Positions 32,738 through 42,762 of a stretch of DNA of 64,000 nt are shown here, in pieces (within the stretch, counting starts at the first letter, position 1; every line of letters starts with the position of its first letter). The DNA is from Artemisia argyi (taxonomy: Eukaryota; Streptophyta; Magnoliopsida; Asterales; Asteraceae). The stretch lies in assembly GCA_030686995.1 (NCBI GenBank), contig CM060687.1, positions 169,494,090 to 169,558,089 of the forward strand, written 5' to 3'. Below the pieces are notes generated by a model. The model was not told the origin of the DNA. It made no database searches and saw nothing but the letters and a program-made list of their open reading frames with translations. The position numbers and the translations under genes are program-made.

Positions 32738-33580
32738 ATGCCATCACACCCAAACATGTCATCTTCCAACAACCAAAAACCAAAAATTTCAAGAACCGCA
32801 AGGATCTCCGTCAAACCCGTTTGGAGGAGGAAACTTGATTCTTGTCATAACTCTTGTGATGTTGTTTCAAGTCAACCAACAACTCAACCTCAAACCCACT
32901 CAAATGAGTCATCCCACAACCTATCTTCCACCAATACCCTCATTAATACTTCCTCTTTTGATGAGCATGCTCAATCCCAAAACAACAATCCCAATATCTC
33001 AATCAACACTTCACATATTGCTCATTCAACAAAGACATCATCCACTCATGAAGAACATCTTCCACCCATATCTTGTTTTCATGATTACCCAAGCTCAAAC
33101 ATGTCTCCACCACCTAGAGTACCACCACCACTTCCTACAACCTCACATGCCACTCCAATGTTGCATGTGCAAACCTTCACCCAAGACAACTATCATGCTC
33201 CACCACCATCACCTTCCTCCGAACACTTGAAGTTCGTTGAGGAGCTAAAAGAGGCACATGAGCTTAGTGCTCTTTTAGCATTATATCTTGCTCAACGCAA
33301 TTTGGATCCACCACAATCAAGCTCACCATCATCACCACATAACAAAAACCAACTTGAGAAGCATGTTAACAATTGCCCTTGTTGCATCTTCCTTCAACAA
33401 CAAACCATTGCTTTGAATGAGCACTTCACTTGGATTGAGTATCTTCTTACTAGATCTCAACAAACCCCATCACTTGAACAACATCACAACCCTCAACCAA
33501 CAAACTCCACTTCAAATCCACCACCTCCATGCTCTACAAACTCACCAACACCCATGGAACCAAGAGTTTACCTCCACTAA
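32738..33580 (+). CDS. Unknown Pro/Ser/His-rich ORF2 of element E
   Basis: 280 residues from the first ATG after the internal TATA box (a second ATG in frame is 18 bp later). I do not recognise a family. The N-terminus is basic (KISRTARISVKPVWRRKLDS, possible nucleic-acid binding or nuclear targeting). The middle is Ser/Thr/Pro/Gln-rich and likely disordered. The C-terminal part has a helical segment (FVEELKEAHELSALLALYLA) and CPCCIFLQQQTIALNEHFTW, a Cys cluster with a helix. The frame is intact. Its position between the missing pol and the 3' LTR is that of an extra or env-like ORF, but no membrane segment is visible. It may be an accessory protein or a captured host fragment. Confidence 0.55.
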   Translation: MPSHPNMSSSNNQKPKISRTARISVKPVWRRKLDSCHNSCDVVSSQPTTQPQTHSNESSHNLSSTNTLINTSSFDEHAQSQNNNPNISINTSHIAHSTKTSSTHEEHLPPISCFHDYPSSNMSPPPRVPPPLPTTSHATPMLHVQTFTQDNYHAPPPSPSSEHLKFVEELKEAHELSALLALYLAQRNLDPPQSSSPSSPHNKNQLEKHVNNCPCCIFLQQQTIALNEHFTWIEYLLTRSQQTPSLEQHHNPQPTNSTSNPPPPCSTNSPTPMEPRVYLH

Positions 33581-34101
33581 ACCACCAAGCATTTGATATG
33601 CTTATGTTTTCTCATTTTCAAATAAAACTCCTCAACCATTTTGGGATTCAAGAAAGTTTGATGACACTTCTTGTTGGCACTATAGGATGTTCTATGTTAT
33701 TTAGAATTCTATTTGTATTGCCTTTGTAACAATGATTATGGGTTGACATAATCATTTTTCTATTATTGAATGGTTTAATATATGTTTCTTATTCCCTTGT
33801 GCCATGATTATTACTTGCTAATATTATGCTATATGTATTTGCTTGTGCCATGCTTGTGCTTCTAATATTTTTCTTGCAAGAATTACTTTCTCGAAACCTT
33901 GGTGCCCTCAAACGAGGGGGAGCATACATCAAGGGGGAGTTTTCTACCCGTTTAAACTTCTCTCACGAAGTCTATTCGGCCTAACCTTTTTGATTCTACA
34001 AAAAGGGGGAGAAGTGAATGTAAACTTACTAAATACTTGTCTAAATATTAATTTTTGGATTTAATAAGTTTAGGTTTTGTAATCATCAAAAAGGGGGAGA
34101 T
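33581..34101 (+). other. Element E 3' interior and polypurine tract
   Basis: Non-coding, with repeated CAAAAAGGGGGAGA-like purine tracts (near 33915, 33998) and the final PPT AAAAAGGGGGAGA (34088-34100) before the 3' LTR. Confidence 0.7.
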
Positions 34102-35954
34102 TGTTGATATAAATAATTGACTGAAAACATTATTCATATCTTCCGATATCTCTATGTTTTGATAATCACAAAACTTAAACTAATCAAACCAAAGATCATG
34201 ACGTAAACATGTATTTAGTAATAAATAATCACTTTCACCAACAAATCACTTAAGGTATGAATAAACAAAGTGTTTAGTGAAATGCATGATCAAAGGGGTA
34301 TTTAATTAACTAATACAAAGTTTATTTAATTATATAATCTTATTATATATTTTTGAAAAACACTTTTGGTAATAAGGAAAAATGTTTTAATCATACTAAA
34401 TATATGATTTCAAATATTTAACCAAAATCAGTTAGTTTTTCACCAAATAAACTTTCCCCACTAAAAGACAAAGTTTCTGGCCGTTACAGTTGGGCGGCCC
34501 CCTTAATTATAAGGGGCGGCCCCCTTAATTTTAAGGGGGCCGGCCATGCTTTAAGGGGACCGGCCACGCTCCTCTGTCAGAAACGTTTGCCTATAAATAC
34601 CACCTTAAACCTGAATTTTTTCCCCACCTTTTTGCACAAAAACTTTCTGTTCTAGATCTCCATTTCAATCCTAAAAATCCTTTGATCATTTCATAAGCCT
34701 TTGTTTCCAAGTGATCCAAAGCCTCATTCTTTCAAGAGCAAAGAGAAGAATACTTCTATTAGAAGTATTACAACTTAGTATCATCTTGCTATCTAAGTTG
34801 TTTGTTTACATTTACTTGTATATCTTTCATACTTTGGTGAATAAGGTGTATGTATTAGTTAACTAGATTTAGTTGAAGAATCTAGAATTGTTAAGTGTAA
34901 CTTGAAGTGAAGAAGAAGGGTTAGAGAGTAGTGGTGATAGGAGATTGTAGCAATAGGAGCTTGTAGTGAAGAAATTAAGGATCTCTAGTGGAGAAGACTA
35001 GAAGACATTTGTAGATTGAAGTTGTGAAGACATTAGTGGCTTGAAGGTGTCAAGACATTAGTGCATTGAAGGTGTGAAGACATTAGTGGCTTGAATGTGT
35101 CAAGACACTAGTGCATTGAAGTTGCGAAGATATTAGTGACTTGAAGGTGTCAAGACATTAGTACTTTGAAGGTGTGAAGAGAATAGAAGATTGGTGTATA
35201 GAAGATTGGTGTGTAGAAGATTGGTGTGAAGAAAATAGTAGATTGGTGTGAAGATTGGTGTGTATATTGGTGTGTAGATTGGTGTGAAGATTTGTGTGTA
35301 GATTGGTGTGAAGATTGGTGTGTAAATTGGTGTGTATATTGGTGTGTACGGTTTTCTCCGCCATAAAGGAGATATTTGATCTAGTGAAGAAAACTCTCGA
35401 GTAGGTGACTCGGGGAGTGGAGTAGGGCAAGGAAGGTGTCCTTGTAGCCGAACCACTATAAATCCTTTGTGTCTCGGTTTGATCTTTCCATCTCTCACTC
35501 TTTGATTAATTACTTACTTGCATTTCACACATAGTCATAATTGATAGTATTGTGCATATGTTGATTTCACATAAAGATCAAACTAAAATCCATTCATAAA
35601 ACTAATCTTACAAAAACCAACCTAGTACATATAATTATATCTATACACTACTACACATATATATGCTTACTTAAAATATATGAAATTGTATATTCTTTCC
35701 AAACATTATACATAAGCATTGTATATATAAAACCTTTAATAAATCTTGTATTTATACTTTTGTAGTTAAGTGTTTTGAAATTGTACATTATACATAAGTA
35801 GTATTTATACTAAATCATAAATTAACTAGTATATATATATTTATGTATTAAAGTGATTTGAAAGTTTCATCTTAGAAACTATCTTTTATAAAATAAGCAA
35901 AACGAAAAAGACGTAAAACTATTCAACCCCCCCCCCCCCTTCTAGTTTTCCACA
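34102..35954 (+). repeat. 3' LTR of element E
   Basis: 1853 bp, nearly identical to 27385-29243. TATA box at 34592-34599. Ends TTTTCCACA followed by the TAAGG target duplication. Confidence 0.93.
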
Positions 35955-36048
35955 TAAGGGATGCTGTGAGCTTGAGCTCATAGCCTTGTGTATCGAGTCG
36001 AGTTTTATTGAGTCGAATCTTGGTCACAAGTTCGTGTCTAGGTTAAGA

Positions 36049-36270
36049 TGGAGGGTTGTACATTGTGTTTAAATGATTGTAGTAGTAGGTGTAGGGGTAT
36101 TTTTAATGCTATTAATGTAGAATGAGGGTTGTACATTGTTTTTAAATGATTGTAATATTGGGTGTAGGGGTGTTTTTAATGCTATTAATGTAGAATGAGT
36201 GTTGTACATTGTGTTTAAATAATTGTAATATTGGGTGTAGGGGTGTTTTTAATGCTATTAATGTAGAATT
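36049..36270. repeat. 73-bp tandem repeat, three units
   Basis: Units beginning GGTTGTACATTGT at 36054, 36127 and 36200, each with GGTGTAGGGGTGTTTTTAAT. It lies inside the 5' part of the Helitron-like element. The rest of 35960-36442 has no gene. Confidence 0.85.
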
Positions 36271-36442
36271 TTAAGAAAAGTGGTCTGAATTTCGATTCAT
36301 GCTAGTTTTTGTTGTAAACAATGCTTTGGTTGTTGTAATTATGAAAATTGTTTGCTTTAAAGTGTTGTAAACCATTTATCATTTTGTGTATATGTGAATT
36401 TTTTTGGAGAGAGAATCATTCCTCCATTATAAGTAGTATAGA

Positions 36443-36499
36443 TAACAATGGCAACTTGAAATTTTTATCATGATGTTTAAACTCAACATTCTCATCATT

Positions 36500-36534
<35 letters not shown>

Positions 36535-36825
36535 TTTTTTGCCATATGAATTTATCTATCTATAATGTTGATCGGAAATGTATAACAGTTTGACTAACTA
36601 ACTCTTGTTAACAAAACCTGGCAATTTGATAGGATCTTACAATCCGATCTTTTAAAAACATGCACTATCTCAAATGAGAGCTTGATATTAACAATCCCGA
36701 TGGATACCATTGAACCAAACATTATAGAAGAACAACTGAACACTTATTGCTTGTCTTAAACATTTTAAACTAATTGATACTTTTTAGAATGTTTAGAATG
36801 TTTAGTTGTTTGTTGTGGTTTAGAG
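36443..36825. repeat. Segmental duplication copy 2, piece 4, with ELIP absent
   Basis: Collinear with 1890-2130 of copy 1 (GGCAACTT, CATATGAATTTATCT, ATTATAGAAGAACA, ACTAATTGATACTTTTTA). At about 36786 it switches directly to the sequence that lies 5' of the ELIP gene in copy 1 (TTTAGAATG ... TTGTTTGTTGTGGTTTA, 2787-2818). The whole 2131-2786 interval, with the complete ELIP coding region, is missing. A TTTA is shared at the join. A TTTA-type (ATTT) microsatellite lies at 36500-36538. Confidence 0.8.
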
Positions 36826-36944
36826 CATGCGGTAACATAACTCACGGTTAAAACTGCCACCTCAGCGCCACGTCAGCTTTTCTCTTTTAACCTTAACTCT
36901 TGACTTTCCACCCCGGTAACATAACTCACCTATAACTCACTGCG
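36826..36944. mobile_element. MITE-like fragment
   Basis: GCATGCGGTAACATAACTCA with a partial repeat GGTAACATAACTCACC at 36915 and GC-rich CCACCTCAGCGCCACGTCAG. It interrupts duplication copy 2 and is itself cut by element C. The other end is outside the window, so class (hAT or Mutator MITE) is a guess. Confidence 0.35.
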
Positions 36945-39900
36945 TGTATTAATTTACACATTTTTTACTTGACCAAAACCCGAACAAAAAGACCAAAAAC
37001 TAACCAATTATGCCAAATATACGTTGTTTTTGTGTTTTTTAAATATGCAGGTACGGAAATGAAAGAAATGGATGAAAATCACAAGAAAACAACGAAACCG
37101 AGCACGAGAGTGGAAAAGGAATCAAAAGCCGATGCCGGGAAGCATTTTCAAGTCCGGATCAATATTTGAGCTCGAAGTGTCTAAATAAACCTTGAAGAAT
37201 CATCAATAGTCACAAGTGGCCCTTGGAAGAATTTTGAAAATTTGGCAAGCTTGGTCCTTGAAGTTACAACATTTGAAACCTTGGTCCTTATATTTTTTTA
37301 CCAACAATATTACTACACCAAGCCTGCCAAATTAAATCCAAAACACATTACAATATCAAAGCCCAATCCACCCTTTCCCATAACCCGAGCCCAACCTTTC
37401 CATCCGGTCAAATATAACCCGACCCCACAGTCAAACAATAATAAAAAAACCCAACGCGCCACTTTTTTTCCCCCAAATCCATTTACCCCGTACCCAACCA
37501 TGAACCCTAGAATTACTACCCAACAATTACCCAACTCCCACCAATTATTTACCCAATTAAGGGTATAAAGGACAAATCCCCACATCCCTGACACCCTCTG
37601 ACACAAAAGAATGTCACGTGGCAGCAGCTGATTGGCCAAGACATGTCACCAGATGAATTCAAGGGATGTGATTGGTGCACTTGTGTCACAACGGATCCAA
37701 GATGGAATATTCGTTGAATATCCTTTCTTCTGGATGCTTCTGAGCTCCCCTCTCAGCTCCTATATAAGGAAGCTCCTCACTACAATTTGAAGACTGTTAG
37801 TTAGTAGGTTAGATGTTAGAAGTAGTGATAAATTAGTATAGAGTAGTGTAGGTTAATTAGATGCTCAGCTTATGGTTTTAGTTTTGTACTCAATTTCAAC
37901 TTTAATAAAAGTTTTCATTTAAATTCTTAGCAATTTAATTTTCCAAGCGAATTAATATTACAAACTGTTTCAAGCTTTTATTTACACTATTTCATAAACT
38001 CAGTCAAGCTTATTCAGTAGATTGTAGTGAAGAATTACACCTTGTTTCTGCTTAATTTGGTTAATTGGCTTCGGGTCAACGAAAGTCAAAGGTGTTCATC
38101 ATGAAGAATTTGGGTAATGTGTTGTTTGATTCAGTATTCTGGGATGATGATTAAGCCTATATAAAGATAGGTTGTGGTTTATTACTTCCCTATTTCAGTT
38201 AGGGAATAGAACTTGTAAGTCTCAGTTTTACGTTTTCAAAGTTTAGATATGATTTCATTTGTAGTAGCTTAGATCTGATTGTCTGCTATATAGTGTTTGA
38301 TTGTTATTTATTGTTGATGATCAGTAGATTTAGAGTTAATTTTGCTTGTTTGATCATTTGTATTCATATTTGTTTGAATTTGAGTTGTTATGCTTCATAT
38401 TTGATAAATCTGTGACAGAGTTCTGTAGTGAATAAATGTTGATTGTTCATTATTGATTTAGAATCTATTAGTGTATTGTTACTGAGAGTGTATACTGTTA
38501 ATGTGATTTGTAGCCGAAGACAGTAAGTTGTAGTCTTAGAGTTCTGTTATCAGTAGTGTTTGGATGTGTTTTGATTGAAGTGATACAGTTGTTCTTTTGC
38601 TTGTTTCTCTGCATATCAAGACTTTTATAGGTATTTTAGGTCAGTTTGAGCAATAAACTAGGTAGGTTACTTGTAGTAAGTCAAATTAGATTAGAAATTT
38701 TATTACTGCTTATGCTCATGGAAACTTTGAATCTGTGAATCTGTCAATAGTTACTATATGTGTTTGTTTTAGTATATCAATAGTTTAATAAGCTTCATTA
38801 TACACCTAGTAAGGGAATTGAGCAATTGAAATTCAGTTTAGTCAAACTTTTCATGCATATCATTAGTCACTTTTTCATCAGTTCATCTGCATATGAATCT
38901 GTTTTCACATCTGAACTATGCTAGATTTAGGTGTACAAGCTGCTGATTTGGAGTAATTGTAGAGTAGCATTTAGAGTTTATAATAGAGTAACTAGTTGTT
39001 TTGAGATATCAGTAGTTCTAGCTTTCATTTGCCCCTTTAATCTTGTAGTTTATAGCTTATTAGGTACAACTTTTTGAGCCTGCTTATTAGAGGTTTGAGA
39101 CTAGTTTCTGTTTTGGTATAATTGGCCTGCTAGTTTCTTATTGAGCTTGTAATTGTGATTTGTTGGTTGATTCATGTTCCAAATAGTGTTTAGTAGTGAA
39201 TACATTATACCTGTGTTGCTGGCTTATTCATTTTCTTATTTTACTCATGCTTTAGCTTATTGACCAACAGCTTAATTGCTTGCATTCTGTATTTCTGTGT
39301 TTGTTCTCATCATATTTGAGTTTCATTGAGCTTATTTTATCATAATACATCTGTGGTATCAGTTTGGTTAAGTTTTGTGGCAAGTGCTTATCAATAAGCA
39401 CTTGCCATAAGCTGTTTTGGTCATTATAAGCACTTCTGCTTATCCTTTTCATTTCAAAATTTTTCTGCAAGCTTCTTATAATAGTTTAGAATTTCTGTAA
39501 AATTTTCATATTTTTCTCAGTCCATTTACTATTTTTTTTAATTTCTCTTAGTTAAAAATCAATTTTAAATCATTTTTTTTAAATAACAAAAATCAATAAA
39601 AAATCATAAAAAGCTTTGAAAAATACAAAAATATTTTAGAAAATTCTTTTATAATATTCTAGATTTTTCAGAATAGTTTTTATAATTTTCCCATTATTTT
39701 TCACATTCTCTTTTATTTTTAATTACCTTTTAATTCAATAAATAGAAAATAAATTCTAGAAAGTAAATAAAAAGCCAAAAAAAATATTTTTCTTTTTCTT
39801 AAAATTCTTTTTAATAGTTTAATATTTTTAGAAAATATTTTCAAGTTTGTAGGATCATTTTTCGTTATACGTTACTTTACGTTTCCGTTTTTACGTTTTT

Positions 39901-40119
39901 CACTTTGGTGCATAATTAGCTCGTACTTTCTGCATATTTCATTCTTGTTTGTGAATACGTGAATTATTTGATTGCTATTTTCATTTTTTCACTTTTCAAA
40001 TCACGATTTCACGAATCGATATTCTCGATTTCATTCTACCTTCGTTGGGAAAACGACCCGGGAAATACTTTCACGAGCATTTCTTCGGAATAATTATATA
40101 CAATAAAAAGACTTTATCA
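36945..40119 (+). repeat. 5' LTR of element C
   Basis: 3175 bp, from TGTATTAATT to CTTTATCA. U3 has a CACGTG G-box (37615-37620) and a TATA box TATATAAG (37760-37767). The first 1992 bp match 51114-53106 almost base for base. The remainder (38937-40119) is AT-rich and has no second copy in the window. Confidence 0.88.
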
Positions 40120-40122
40120 AAA

Positions 40123-40140
40123 TGGCGCCGCTGCCGGGGA
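40123..40140 (+). promoter_or_regulatory. Primer-binding site of element C
   Basis: TGGCGCCGCTGCCGGGGA, three bases after the LTR, matches the plant Athila/Tat gypsy PBS at 17 of 18 positions. Confidence 0.88.
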
Positions 40141-40599
40141 AGGTCGAAGTGAGTTTTTGAATATTCGTTTTGAAAAATCGTGTTTTGTTAAGCCTTCCTC
40201 TATTTTGTATATATTTTTATAAAAATAAAAAAATTCAAAAATTCAAAACACTTTTCCTAAAGTGTTTACAAAATACCAAAAAAAAAATAAAATTTACAAC
40301 CTCGACTCGACCGAAAGGAAGGGCGTTGTAAACCAAAAAAGTCTCACAATATAACGAAAACGTGAAATTAATTTATTATCAGATTACTTCAATTCAACAA
40401 CCGATTAAGCGGGAAAATTCGTTTCTCTCGTTTCGTCGCGCGTGATTTTGAAAGAAACGGTTTCAATTAACGTAACGTTTTACAAAAAGAAAATAAAAGT
40501 TTTTGTGATTTGTTTTTCTATAAATATAAAAACTAAAAATAATCTTCTTATCCTCTAAAATTTAATTCTTCTTCTCAAACCCTCTTATGTTTAATTCTT

Positions 40600-42264
40600 A
40601 TGGATCCGTTTTGTGTTAATTGTGGAGAACCGTTTTTCGGAGGGTTGTGTGTGTGGTGTACATGCGACCAATGTGGTGATAATATTCATGATGGAGTTTG
40701 TTGGAATTGTAATTCTCACACGTATGAGCAAAGATCGTTTAACAATCCGTCAAACGTTACCGATTACTATACACCACTACCACCTTCGTTTAATTGCTAT
40801 AATTGTGGAAACCCTTCCGAAGAAGGAGTGCCTTGTGGGCAATGTTTTTGTAATGAATGTGGATACGCTAATTGAATGTGCTATGCCCCGAGTGCTGACA
40901 CGTCTTACGCTTACGATCCGAGTTTTGATAATTATCCTCAAAATGATTTCAATCCTCTTTATCAAAACACTTATGAGCAAGTACCGTTTTTCAATGATAA
41001 TTCGTTTCAAAATACATCGAATTTTGAACATTGTGGGGGATCGTCTGAAAATTTTTATAAGCCTAATTCAAGTTACGATTCTTATGGTTTTAACCAACCC
41101 CCACAAGCTTCCGATTTTAATAATGATATTTTTGAACTTAAATCAATGATCGAGAAATTAAAAGAGATTGTAATTAATCGTTATACATCTATTCCCGAGC
41201 CTAATGAGAAATCGATAGAAGAACTTCTTGCCGAAGAAAGAAAATTCCAATTTTGTGAGTGTTGCATGTACGATAATGATTCCACGATTACGATCAATCT
41301 AAATCCTCAAAATGATTCCATCTCTCCTTCCGTAGAACCCGAAGACTCTCTAACAATGGGGGACGGGCATTTTGACACTATTCCGGCAACGGAATCTGAC
41401 GAATTCAATAAGTCTAGTGTTGAGAACCTCGTTCCAATCCCAAGTGAGTCCGAGGAGATTTCTAACGATGTTGAAAATAATCATCTTGATAATCATGTTG
41501 ATACGAATGATATACCGTTTGATGAAAATCGTGTTGAGATATTCTCCGATTCTGACGATGACGATTCTATATCTTGTAGAGAAATCGAATATGTTGATGA
41601 AGAACCTCCTGAGCTCGTAAGCTTAGAAGGAGAGAATGAAGAAGATGTTGATACCGAAATACAAGATGAAGCTTTACGTGAAACATTATTGAATGTCAAT
41701 CTTCTTATCTCTCGTATTGAGGCATTGAATGATCCACCGACTTTTTCTCATATCCCCGATATGGATAGTGATTTCTTACCCGAGCTTGAAATTTTTCGAT
41801 TTGAAGAGACGAATTGTGGCAATCCCACTATTCATGCTGATATATCTCTTCCGGATTATGAGTGTTTTCACTTTGAGATCGACTCTATACCTATTTCCGA
41901 TAATCCGTTACGTGACCCTCTTTTAGAGGATATTGATCGATTTCTTGCTGCGGATGACTCAATACCATCGGGTATTGAGAATGACGAGAATGAAATTTTT
42001 TCCGATTCGCTTTCTTCTCGTCCACCTGCAAAACCACCCGATGAAGTTTTTGAATCCGGTAAGAATGAGAATATTTTTAGAATGGTGGACGAGGTTTCTG
42101 AACTCGAATTTGCTTTTACCATCCGGGTGTTTCAACCATTTTATACTTATACCGTCATTTCTTATTTCCACTCCACCGGGAGTGAGGACACCGTATTTGA
42201 CCCTGACATTTTTATCTTTTGTGCTGGTTGTCTGTTCCATCTGCTCTCCCCAAGGACGAATTAA
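40600..42264 (+). pseudogene. Double zinc-ribbon retroelement protein, one in-frame TGA
   Basis: A 554-codon frame from the ATG at 40600, interrupted only by TGA at 40873-40875, which is immediately followed by ATG. The first 91 residues contain two copies of a Cys module: CVNCGEPFFGGLC..CTCDQCG and CYNCGNPSEEGVPCGQCFCNECG (shown shortened), that is CxxCG-x7/8-CxxCxCxxCG, a zinc-ribbon-like pair. The second part is acidic and Asn/Ser-rich with a helix (ELKSMIEKLKEIV), CECC, long Asp/Glu runs, and a hydrophobic C-terminal block (FTIRVFQPFYTYTVISYFHS, then GSEDTVFDPDIF). I recall similar ORFs from Asteraceae genome annotations. Function is unknown; a nucleic-acid-binding gag-like role is possible. 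Confidence 0.7.
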
Positions 42265-42274
42265 TTCGGGGATC

Positions 42275-42335
42275 GAGTCAAGCTCATGTGACTCGGTGAA
42301 CAAAAACAAGCGCTTCGTGGGAGGCACCCCATGCT
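42275..42335 (+). promoter_or_regulatory. Post-ORF hairpin and conserved box, element C
   Basis: GAGTCA (42275-42280) and TGACTC (42289-42294) with an 8-nt loop, then GAACAAAAACAAGCGCTT and GTGGGAGGCACCCC, the same module as in A and B although the ORFs are unrelated. Confidence 0.7.
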
Positions 42336-42605
42336 TATCATTCATCTTCTTAAATTTCTTATTTCTTAATAACGTGACATGAGGAGGGCCACCTCTTCCA
42401 TTCTTGTGTTTTGTGCTTGTTGTTGTGAATGTCCAGGATTTGCCCGAATAATGAAGACTCTCGTGCTCGTCGTGTTGTCCTTTCTCCGCTCGAGTGTCAT
42501 CATTCGTTGCTTATCCAAATATCCTAATCTTATCGACTAACATTTATCTTTTGGCATAATTAATAAAAACGGCCTTAGATTTATGTAGGAGAACCCTTAC
42601 CTTTT

Positions 42606-42652
42606 AAACATTGAGGACAATGTTTCGTTTTAGTCTGGGGGGGGGGGGGGGG
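42606..42652 (+). promoter_or_regulatory. CATTG hairpin plus G-tract, element C
   Basis: AAACATTGAGGACAATGTTT (8-bp stem, AGGA loop) followed by TAGTCTGGGG and a G-run ending near 42652. Counterpart of 13202-13221 in A and 47923-47942 in B. Confidence 0.75.
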
Positions 42653-42714
42653 GTGATCTTTCGATCTGATTTTTGCCTTGCACTTTCCTGCGAACTCTTG
42701 CAACTCCGTTTTTC

Positions 42715-42762
<48 letters not shown>

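Larger units (their letters stand above)
27385..35954 (+). mobile_element. Young non-autonomous Ty1/copia-type element E
   Basis: Complete 8570-bp element: LTRs 27385-29243 and 34102-35954 (TGTTGATATA...TTTTCCACA), target duplication TAAGG at 27380-27384 and 35955-35959, PBS TTGGTATCAAGAGCC and PPT AAAAAGGGGGAGA. The two LTRs differ at only a handful of sites plus a C-run length, so insertion is recent. The interior has a gag-like ORF and an unknown Pro/Ser-rich ORF but no protease, integrase or RT. Confidence 0.93.
26691..36442 (-). mobile_element. Probable Helitron carrying copia element E
   Basis: On the minus strand the 5' end is TCTATACTACTTATAATGGA directly after a host A, the classical plant Helitron start. 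The 3' end has a perfect 12-bp hairpin (CAGGGTACCCGC / GCGGGTACCCTG, 26696-26730, 11-nt loop) and then CTATA before a host T. No target duplication or terminal inverted repeat is visible, and the empty site is copy 1 at 1885-1895. The last tetranucleotide (CTAT) is not the canonical CTRR, which lowers confidence. Own sequence without element E is about 1.2 kb, with no Rep/helicase, so it is non-autonomous. Confidence 0.5.

Noticed and set aside
27385..35954. Tandem or segmental duplication as explanation of the 1.85-kb direct repeat
   Set aside because: TG/CA ends, PBS, PPT, gag-like ORF and the TAAGG target duplication show that the repeats are LTRs.
37242..37568. ORFs in the U3 of element C (also 51412-51600)
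   Set aside because: Located inside an LTR upstream of its TATA box, not alike in length between copies, and compositionally biased.
41372..42382. Overlapping ORFs in other frames across the element C gene
   Set aside because: Shadows of the 40600-42264 frame; they lack consistent codon use or motifs.
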